This document shows, piece after piece, positions 17,675 through 26,000 of a stretch of DNA of 64,000 nt. Both the position numbers and the translations under genes were made by a program. The stretch comes from Paraflavisolibacter caeni (lineage in GTDB: Bacteria; Bacteroidota; Bacteroidia; Chitinophagales; Chitinophagaceae). The notes under the pieces were generated by a model, which was not told where the DNA came from, ran no database searches, and saw nothing but the letters and a program-made list of their open reading frames with translations. How positions within the stretch are numbered: position 1 is the first letter of the stretch; the number at the start of each line of letters is the position of its first letter. The DNA is taken from assembly GCF_025628885.1 (NCBI RefSeq), contig NZ_JAOTIF010000017.1, positions 62,001-126,000 of the forward strand. The letters run 5' to 3'.

Positions 17675-19720
17675 ATGCCAGAAAAGAAACTTTTACTTCA
17701 TGCCTACCGGTTAATGTATAGTGCTTCTGTTATGGCAGAAACCTACGAAGCCAACCGGCAAATTACCCGTTACGTTCATTCCACTTCCAGGGGCCATGAA
17801 GCCATTCAACTGGCTACAGCCTTCCAGCTTAAACCTTATGATTGGGTAAGCCCCTATTACCGCGACGAAAGCATGTTACTGGGCATGGGGTGGACTCCTT
17901 ACGAGCTGATGCTCCAATTATTAACCAAGGGCGGGGATCCTTTTACCGGAGGCCGTAGTTACTATTCACATCCAAATTCAAAAGCACCCGACAAACCCCA
18001 AATCATTCATCAAAGTAGCGCCACAGGTATGCAAGCTATACCCACGACCGGCGTGGCGCAAGGAATACAGTATTGGGAAGCTAGAAGACAACCCTCTCAA
18101 GAATTCCCTATTGTCCTCTGTTCTCTTGGAGATGCCTCCATCACCGAGGGAGAAGTTGCCGAGGCCTTGCAGTTTGCTGTATTGAAACAGTTGCCAATTA
18201 TCTACCTCGTTCAGGACAATGAATGGGGCATCAGTGCCACAGCAGCCGAAGAAAGGGCAATGGACGCTTTTGAGTATGCAGCAGGTTTTAAAGGGCTCAA
18301 CAGGCTAAAAGTGGATGGTACCGACTTCCTGGCTTCCTTTGAAGCAATGCAAAGTGTTGTGAATCATGTACGCCAGTACAGAAAGCCATGGCTCGTGCAT
18401 GCTAAAGTGTGCTTGTTAGGACATCATACCAGCGGCGTTCGCAAAGAATTCTACCGGACCGATGAAGACCTGGCAAAGCATAGGGCTAATGATCCTCTTC
18501 CTAAACTCCGGAAAACACTTTCGTACAAGGTGCCCGAAGCGGAATTGATTACATTGGAAAAAGAAATAACAGAGTCCATCAGGCAGCAATTCACAGATGC
18601 TGTAAACGCTCCTGAGCCCGACCCGGCCCGGGTAGCCGAACATGTGTTTGTACCTACATCCATAACAGAAGAAAGAGGAGAACGGCGCCCGGAAGGAAAA
18701 GAAAAGGTACTGATGGTTGATGCTGCCTTATTTGCTATCAGCGAATTGATGGAAGATAATGAAGCCTGTATTTTGTTTGGACAGGATGTGGGTAAGCGAC
18801 TAGGTGGCGTTTTCCGGGAAGCAGCTACACTGGCTCAAAAGTTTGGTGAACAAAGGGTGTTTAATACTGCCATCCAGGAAGCATATATAATTGGTTCCAC
18901 AGTGGGGTTAAGTGCAGTAGGAGTGAGGCCAATAGTGGAAGTGCAATTTGCAGATTACATATACCCTGGTTTCAACCAGTTAGTTACAGAAATATCAAAA
19001 TCCTGTTATCTCTCTTGTGGCAAATTCCCTGTATCAACTGTAATCCGGGTTCCTGTTGGCGCTTACAGTGGTGGCGGTCCTTACCATAGCGGGTGTGTGG
19101 AAAGTACCTTGCTCACCATTAAAGGATTAAAGATCGCTTATCCATCTAATGCTGCAGATATGAAGGGATTGATGAAAGCAGCCTATTACGACCCCAATCC
19201 GGTTCTGATGCTGGAACATAAAGGCCTTTACTGGAGCAAACTCCCCGGAACCGAGGAGGCAAAAACCATAGAGCCAGCACGCGATTACTTATTACCACTT
19301 GGTAAGGCAAACATTGTCCTCCAGTCTGATAAACACTTTGAACAAAATGGAGCATCTGTATGTGTAGTCACTTACGGCATGGGCGTGTACTGGGCCAAAA
19401 CTGCTGCCAAAGATTTGCCTGGGCAGGTTGAAATCATCGACCTGAGAACATTGTATCCCTTAGACGAGGAACTTGTTTATGAAACTGTAAAAAAGCACGG
19501 TAAATGCCTGGTGCTCACCGAAGAACAACAAAATAACTCATTTGCAGAAGCTTTAGCAGGACGCATTTCCAAGGCTTGCTTTCAATGGTTGGATTTGCCT
19601 GTAGACGTATTAGGCGCTCTTAATTTACCTGCAGTGCCCCTCAATGTTGGTTTGGAAAGCGCTATGTTACCCAACCCCCTAAAAGTAAAGCTTGCCTTGC
19701 AAAAATTGCTAACCACTTAA
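17675..19720 (+). CDS. Fused alpha/beta 2-oxoacid dehydrogenase E1 component
   Basis: 681 residues join an E1-alpha-like domain (about 1-330) and an E1-beta-like domain (about 345-681) in one chain. This is the E1 of a branched-chain 2-oxoacid or pyruvate dehydrogenase type, which decarboxylates a 2-oxoacid with thiamine diphosphate. The ThDP motif reads GDASITEGEV...VQDN, with GDA instead of the usual GDG. The beta half shows FNTAIQEAYIIGSTVGLSAVG and FADYIYPGFNQL. No E2 or E3 gene is nearby, so it must use partners encoded elsewhere. Substrate specificity is uncertain, branched-chain being the usual annotation for such fusions. Its stop overlaps the convergent Crp/Fnr gene by 4 bp. Confidence 0.9.
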   Translation: MPEKKLLLHAYRLMYSASVMAETYEANRQITRYVHSTSRGHEAIQLATAFQLKPYDWVSPYYRDESMLLGMGWTPYELMLQLLTKGGDPFTGGRSYYSHPNSKAPDKPQIIHQSSATGMQAIPTTGVAQGIQYWEARRQPSQEFPIVLCSLGDASITEGEVAEALQFAVLKQLPIIYLVQDNEWGISATAAEERAMDAFEYAAGFKGLNRLKVDGTDFLASFEAMQSVVNHVRQYRKPWLVHAKVCLLGHHTSGVRKEFYRTDEDLAKHRANDPLPKLRKTLSYKVPEAELITLEKEITESIRQQFTDAVNAPEPDPARVAEHVFVPTSITEERGERRPEGKEKVLMVDAALFAISELMEDNEACILFGQDVGKRLGGVFREAATLAQKFGEQRVFNTAIQEAYIIGSTVGLSAVGVRPIVEVQFADYIYPGFNQLVTEISKSCYLSCGKFPVSTVIRVPVGAYSGGGPYHSGCVESTLLTIKGLKIAYPSNAADMKGLMKAAYYDPNPVLMLEHKGLYWSKLPGTEEAKTIEPARDYLLPLGKANIVLQSDKHFEQNGASVCVVTYGMGVYWAKTAAKDLPGQVEIIDLRTLYPLDEELVYETVKKHGKCLVLTEEQQNNSFAEALAGRISKACFQWLDLPVDVLGALNLPAVPLNVGLESAMLPNPLKVKLALQKLLTT

Positions 19721-20415
19721 CCACTCCCATCCAGAATCCCTTGCAACGCTTCGGTATTTATATACTTAAAGTGCTTTGCCCTGAAGTTGATAAGACCTTC
19801 ACTCTTCAGATCAAAAAGAATTTTCGAGACCTGTTCTTTTGTAGTAGACGCGAGATCCGCTATTTCTTGTCGTTCCAGGTGTATACGAATGCCTTTTGCG
19901 TCATGTTGGTATTGATAGGCTTTGGCTATTTGAAGCATCGCGCCGGCAACTTTCTGACGAACCGTTTTATAGGCCAGGAATAAAGTACGTAGCTCCACAT
20001 CCCTTACATCATTAAGATATTGGTTGATGACGCCCTGGAAGAAAGTTTTATCGCTACTGAAAAATTTTAGAAAACAGGAGAGAGGAACAAAACATATGTT
20101 CGTCTTTTCAATAGCTACAATTGAAGCCGGGTGTATTTTGTGCTTGTTGTTAATACGATGACCAAACACTTCCCCTGGTTGTAAGAGCCTGATAATCAGA
20201 GGTCTGCCTTGAACATCATTCAGCATCACTTTCGCTACACCACTGCTTATAAAGTAAACGCCATTGATCTCTTCATTTTCACGGACAATTAATTCACCCC
20301 TTTCAAAAGTGAAATGTTGCTTGAGATCTGAGATCTCCTCAAGTACGTTTTTCGAGCAGTCTTTTAAAAAAGAACAGCTTTTAATGCGGCAAGTGTAACA
20401 CCTGGATCGAGCCAT
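19717..20415 (-). CDS. Crp/Fnr-family transcriptional regulator with an N-terminal Cys cluster
   Basis: 232 residues: a cyclic-nucleotide-binding-like beta domain (about 35-125), a dimer helix (about 130-165) and a winged helix (about 170-225, ERQEIADLASTTKEQVSKILFDLKSEGLI). The first 20 residues carry four cysteines, C6, C9, C14 and C20 (C-x2-C-x4-C-x5-C), reminiscent of the FNR iron-sulfur cluster spacing. It could sense oxygen or redox state; this is inference. TACGTTTT on the minus strand (20463-20456) is a one-mismatch -7 element. A set of palindromes lies 144-206 bp upstream of its start. Confidence 0.9.
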   Translation of the reverse strand: MARSRCYTCRIKSCSFLKDCSKNVLEEISDLKQHFTFERGELIVRENEEINGVYFISSGVAKVMLNDVQGRPLIIRLLQPGEVFGHRINNKHKIHPASIVAIEKTNICFVPLSCFLKFFSSDKTFFQGVINQYLNDVRDVELRTLFLAYKTVRQKVAGAMLQIAKAYQYQHDAKGIRIHLERQEIADLASTTKEQVSKILFDLKSEGLINFRAKHFKYINTEALQGILDGSG

Positions 20416-20558
20416 ATTAAAATCTTCTATTAATACAGCCGCCTTAAAAAGTACGAAAACGTAAAAAATGAGAGATTTTCCGATCTTCTGACGGCAGCTG
20501 GCTCAATGTTCGTTTTACCTTAGTACCTGTTGCATGATTTACTGTTGCTTTCAACATG

Positions 20559-20621
20559 ACTTTGGTCAAAAGACCGAAGTGTATATACACATTAAAGCAC
20601 GACGCCCTGTTCCCAGGGCGT
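20559..20621 (+). repeat. Three back-to-back inverted repeats
   Basis: (1) ACTTTGGTC (20559-20567), loop AAAA, GACCGAAGT (20572-20580), one wobble. (2) The 12-bp palindrome GTGTATATACAC (20579-20590). (3) ACGCCCTG (20602-20609), loop TTCC, CAGGGCGT (20614-20621), followed on the plus strand by TTCTTATTT. The third could act as the terminator of tamL, though the T-richer side is on the plus strand. Confidence 0.7.
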
Positions 20622-20646
20622 TTCTTATTTAATTGATTATCTCCGG

Positions 20647-22941
20647 TTAAAAAGGATATCCAATCGCCAGGTTATAAATAAGATTGTCCTTTCTCCATTG
20701 TGCGTTGCCCAATCTTATTTGGTCGATTACCCACGGGTTTGATTCCCAGGGTTTACGCAAAGGAAAAGCCACATCAAGGCGAAGGACAAATATTTGAATA
20801 TCCAGCCTTAAGCCTACACCTGCACCAACTGCCAATTGATTTAAGAAATCACTGGTAAATTTTGCTCCGGGTTGCAAGCTGTCTTCATTTTTAAGCCACG
20901 CATTACCTGCATCAATAAACAAAGCGCCATAGATAGGGCCGCTGATCCTTGGTCGGTATTCAGTGTTGATTTCCAATTTCAAATCACCCGTTAGATCGGG
21001 ATAGGCATCTGGTTGGTTAGGTATATAGTACGTCCCCAAAAGCGACCGGCTTCGGAACGCCCTGATACTGTTATTACCGCCAGAAAAGAACTGCTTGATA
21101 TAAGGTATCTTGTCTGAATTGCCATAAGGTAGTCCATATCCAAGAACAATTCGGTTGGCCCAGGTTGCATTGAGCCCAAGGCGGCGGTAATAACGGAAAT
21201 CCGCTTCCAGCTTTAAATACTGGTCAAAGGGTGCATTGAAAATTTTTTCTTTACCCTCTCCGTCCTTTTTATTCGTAAGCAGGCCTGCCATATTCCCTGA
21301 AATATCAACCAGGCCATTGAAATAAAATGAATTAGTCCTTTGAATGCCGGTTGCCACTTGGTTATAATTATACTGGTATGTAGCACCAATAATAAATTGA
21401 GAGTCGATGACATGTTTCAGGGAAGGATATTTCGCCACACTGTCTCTATATTCCTGCGTCACTTTTGATGGTTGCACATAAGTAACACTGATAGGATATA
21501 ATTCGTGTTGTTCAGCCATACTTACTTTCCATAAATAACCATAGGCACCTCGGAATGAGTTAAGTGTATATAACTTTTGTCTTTTTAAAATGTCATACCC
21601 AAGTTTAATATTAGTTCTTGGCACATAACCGCCACTTGGCCTGAAATCGAAAAATGGAACAATAAGGCGGGGAAAGGTAAGATTTAGTTCAGCCCCTGTG
21701 CGGTAGGTATTATAACCCTTATTAGAGCCACCTCCAAACTGAGCTTCTGATCCAATATAAGCGCTTAAGCTTAGCTGTTCACCTGCGTGGAAAGTGTTTC
21801 TTTTTAACCAGGTGCCAGTGATTTGGCCCCCATTCATGTTGTTCGACTTTGTTGTACCCGTGATTTCAGCACGCAACGTCTTTTTACGTAAAGGTGTTAG
21901 GTAATAATAAACATCCAATTTGGAAGTGTCAGGAATAGGCTCGAATCGGTTCTTTACAAACTTGAATTCATTTAAATTGATCAGACGGTTCAACGTTTGA
22001 TTATGATCGGTTCGGTTATACAGATCACCTGGTCTAAATTGCATAATCTTCGTAAATAGTTTAGGTTTAAACCGGTTTCGCTGGTCAATAACATAAAATC
22101 CATCATAAAATTTTGCATATGCCTTGTTGGTATCAGTCTTGGATGCATTTATATTGTAACCAGTATAGATATACACATTGTTAATGCGGTAAGCCTGGGT
22201 AGCCACTTCAGAGATGCCGGGTTTAACAACCAGTTTCATATCTACAATATGATTGCCGTTAGTGCTATCCACCTTTGCCAATAAGAAATCAGGACTAAAG
22301 AAAAAGTAGCCCTTTTCTTTCAGGACTGCATCTATGCGGGTCCGCTCGCCTTTTATAAGATCAAGGTCGAATGGCTGACCTGTTTTGAGCAGGGTTTTTG
22401 TTGCACTTTGACGAATTGTTTGGGAAAGCTGACTGCTATCGTCAGGAAACATAATGTTCCTGATATGATATTGGTAATCAGTGCCAGCACTATAGCTTGC
22501 ACTACCTTTTTTCTTCTTCACTGTGGTATCTCCGGTAACTGCTGCCTTAAAAAATCCTTTATTCTCAAGGTGATTTTGCATCAGCTTTGCAGTTTGTTCA
22601 AGATCCACACTGCTCATTAAAACCGGCGGCTCACCATTCTTATCTCTAATTTTCCCAAAAAAAGAATTAGGCTTTGACTTCCTGAAAAGAGTGTATAGTT
22701 TAAGTTTAAAAGGAATACCTAATAGTCTTGAATTAGGCTTAGGGCGTGCCAGGCCTTGTAAGTCACTAACCAGCACCTTTTTATGTTTTGATGTAAGTTG
22801 CGGGCCTTTGACTTTTATGCTCGCGCCAGTGTATAGTTTCTCACCTTCAGGCAGGCTTTTGGTAACATTGCAGGCTACCAGCCAAAAACAGAGTAACAGA
22901 AAAAAAATATTGTAATGCTTCTTGATCATTTCCGTTTTCAT
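20647..22941 (-). CDS. tamL: TamL: Omp85-family assembly lipoprotein
   Basis: 764 residues. A type II signal peptide (CFWLVAC, Cys 24) marks it as a lipoprotein, the feature that separates Bacteroidota TamL from proteobacterial TamA. POTRA-like repeats fill about 35-330, and a 16-strand Omp85 barrel follows to the C-terminal IGYPF. The loop-6 motif, VRGF in most Omp85 proteins, reads IRAF here (GGNNSIRAFRS). TamL works with TamB in moving lipids and proteins to the outer membrane. It lies 67 nt downstream of tamB on the same strand, so the two are probably co-transcribed. An alternative ATG is at 22929. Confidence 0.92.
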   Translation of the reverse strand: MKTEMIKKHYNIFFLLLCFWLVACNVTKSLPEGEKLYTGASIKVKGPQLTSKHKKVLVSDLQGLARPKPNSRLLGIPFKLKLYTLFRKSKPNSFFGKIRDKNGEPPVLMSSVDLEQTAKLMQNHLENKGFFKAAVTGDTTVKKKKGSASYSAGTDYQYHIRNIMFPDDSSQLSQTIRQSATKTLLKTGQPFDLDLIKGERTRIDAVLKEKGYFFFSPDFLLAKVDSTNGNHIVDMKLVVKPGISEVATQAYRINNVYIYTGYNINASKTDTNKAYAKFYDGFYVIDQRNRFKPKLFTKIMQFRPGDLYNRTDHNQTLNRLINLNEFKFVKNRFEPIPDTSKLDVYYYLTPLRKKTLRAEITGTTKSNNMNGGQITGTWLKRNTFHAGEQLSLSAYIGSEAQFGGGSNKGYNTYRTGAELNLTFPRLIVPFFDFRPSGGYVPRTNIKLGYDILKRQKLYTLNSFRGAYGYLWKVSMAEQHELYPISVTYVQPSKVTQEYRDSVAKYPSLKHVIDSQFIIGATYQYNYNQVATGIQRTNSFYFNGLVDISGNMAGLLTNKKDGEGKEKIFNAPFDQYLKLEADFRYYRRLGLNATWANRIVLGYGLPYGNSDKIPYIKQFFSGGNNSIRAFRSRSLLGTYYIPNQPDAYPDLTGDLKLEINTEYRPRISGPIYGALFIDAGNAWLKNEDSLQPGAKFTSDFLNQLAVGAGVGLRLDIQIFVLRLDVAFPLRKPWESNPWVIDQIRLGNAQWRKDNLIYNLAIGYPF

Positions 22942-23008
22942 TGTTTATGGTATCGAGTTTATGGCTTCATTGTTTGGAGGAACAATAAACCATCCATCAA
23001 AAACCTTC

Positions 23009-26000
23009 TCATTGCACTTTAGGTTGTTGCATATTTGCCTGTCTTTGTGCTGCTCTTGCAGCTTGTTTCTTTTGACTTTCGAATATTTGGCGGAAACGGT
23101 TATAATCTACCGAAATACTAAAACCTAAACCGGTTTCAATAATGTAGCCGTCTACAGAACCTTCGTATTCATCTTTACGGTAAAAGCGCAGCATGTATCG
23201 CCCATCCTTGCTCAAATGGTAATTGACAGAGATATTACCTGCAATATTGCTCGATCGCTGGTTCGATTGCTGTGGCCCTTCCAGCAAAAAGTTGCTGCCT
23301 ACGGTAACTGTTAGCCGGTCGCTCATCAGCCGTTTACTAACACCAACATTTAAATCTGTCCGATCACGACGGGAGCCGGTGGTATAATCATCACTGGAGG
23401 CTACATCAAAGTTTAAGTCAACACCTTCAATCAGCCCCGATGCCAGTTGGTTCAATTGTTCTGTTAAGAGCTTACTTACACTTTGCCTGGCAAAACTTTC
23501 TGCATTAAAGCCTCCTCCGCTAGACTCAAATGGGTTTTCACCGACAAACCGGTTTAATAACAATAAAGCAAGAACCTGCTTGTTCAGTTCCGAAGATTCT
23601 TGCCGTAACTGCGTCAGGCTTGTATTTACTGTACTAACTACGTCATGGGAAACATTGTAGTTTTTATCTTCCGGTAACAGGATATCAAATGCTATCTGCG
23701 GTTTCATCAGGTCACCGGTAAGTTTCAGCTTTAGCTGGAAAGGAAGTTTTTGCAAGTAGTAATTGCGTTGTTCATCAGGGACCACTCCTGCTACCAGGTC
23801 GAGCGGGGCCGTGTTGGCAATATAAACGGCTGTAATATCAACATCTGCATTGGTAGGCTCGCCCAGCCAAATGATCTTACTGCCTTTCTCAATGTTAAAC
23901 TTTCGTTGCAGGAAGTTGAAGGTTAATTGGTAACCTCCTTCCTCAATTTCATAAGTGCCGGTAAGTGTAGTTTTGCCACTTGGATCAATACCTGCAGTTA
24001 ATTGAGCTGTGCCTCTCAAATTCAGGAAATCTCCATTGGCCGCATCAATCACAATATTAAAATTGGCTTCTTTCTGAATTTCTATATTGGCAGCAATGTC
24101 AAAACCTAAAATGGCAGAAGTATTTAGTGAGTCATAAGCACGGAATAGCGAATCATTCTCTGGTGCCTCCAGGTCAACAAACTCTACCACGCCTTCTCTA
24201 TCAGCAACACCCGGTTCAACCTGCGGCACAACAAATGTGATATCAGTTCCATCATTTATGGTAACATTTCCGTCTATAGCAGGCTCTGCTTCTGTGCCGC
24301 CAATGTGCATTCGGGAAGTAATGACCATATCGCCATAAAACATCTTGTTGTCTTTTTTGGTGGTGTTGATCACTTTGAAGTTGTTTGCCCTTACATTAAT
24401 ATCAAAATTGTAGTTGATGAAGTTGGTCGTCAACATATCGCCATCCATCGTAAGTTCATTATTGGTCGAATCCCGGATGGTAAATTTGTCAAAGTGTATG
24501 CCCTTTTCCGAAATTTGCACTGTCTCGTTATTAATCCTAAGTGGTCCTCCTAGCAGGGTGGTAGAAATTTTGGAACTATCAAAGTTGATTTTTCCCTGCA
24601 CTAGCGGTTTGCTGGTTGTCCCGTTAATGCTTACATCTCCATTAATAGAGCCGGATGCTGATTTAATAAATCCACCTGATATGCCTTGAAGTGCAGCCAA
24701 TTCAATTCTGCGAATGGCCAGATCAAGGTCTAAAGCAATATCGTTGCTGCCTTGAGGCTCGAAATATCCCGTTAGTGAAACATCATTTCCTTTGCCCGTA
24801 ATGGTAGCATTGGTCTGGTATCTGTTACCTTCAGAGTTTACTTTTAAAGCTATATTACCGATAGTATCCTGTTTGAAACTCAGATCAGAAATATTAAGAT
24901 CTGAGGTAAAAACAGGCTGCTGCATCAGGTTGCGAAGGGTAATCGATCCATTGATTATACCATTTGCCAATAGCGTATCGGGCTGAATGAACCCGGTGAT
25001 GGTACTGATCCTGAAATTGGTAAAACGCACATCCAAAGGCGGTGCACCTGTTTGGGAGGCACTTTGCAGGCTAAGCTGCTGATCACCTTTTTGCATCACG
25101 AAATTGTTGGCGATGATCTGGTTGTTAATAAGAGCAATAGAGTTATTGGGTGCAATGGTCCATGGCTCATAATGCAGCATTAAGTTCTCCGGCTTCAGGC
25201 TAATGATGAAGTCTCCGGTTTTGGGCTGGCTGATGTTCCCGCTTAGGTTATATATATCCTTACCATTTTTATCATCAATGCCTAGTGCAAAATCAATAAT
25301 GTTATTTAAAGCTTTTGCATTGAGTTGTACCTTATAAATATGAATAGAACCACTCTTTAACCGGTCGACGGTACTCGTTACCATCAATCCACTATCCGAT
25401 GTAGCCACATTCAACAAAGCATGATTGATTTCATTTGATGAATACAAGATGTATGGGGCAGAAATATTAGCCTGCAAACCCTGTCCGGATGAAAGACTGC
25501 CGGTTGCATGTATGTTTTCCATATTGGTTAATCCAGGTACAAAAACAGATAGGATAGGATCATAAATAACATCGGCAGTAAAGAAAATATTGTAAGGTTT
25601 TACAGCTGTTTTACGGTATGGTGCAACCGAAAAATATGGCTGGATATTATCTTGTAGGATTGTGCCCAGTTCTGTAAGCTGGTATTGTCCCGACAGTTGT
25701 GCGTTTATGATATCGCTGGTGAGGTTGATATACTGGCCCGTATCCGTTTTATTGGCAACCAGATGAAGCGTATCCAATGGTAATCTGCTCGTATCCGATA
25801 CAAACAGCGCATTTGTAATAAAAACATCTGCTTCCAGATTGTTTGGATCTAGTGATGGTATATCTCCTGTAATCTTTCCCCTGAATATTAAAGGTTGAGT
25901 GGTAAAGTTTAACGGTAGTGTTTTGATGCTATCTACAAAACCATCAAGCTTTAAAGATGATTTTGCTGCATAGCTGCCAGTTGCAGTCAGGCTAAAATCA

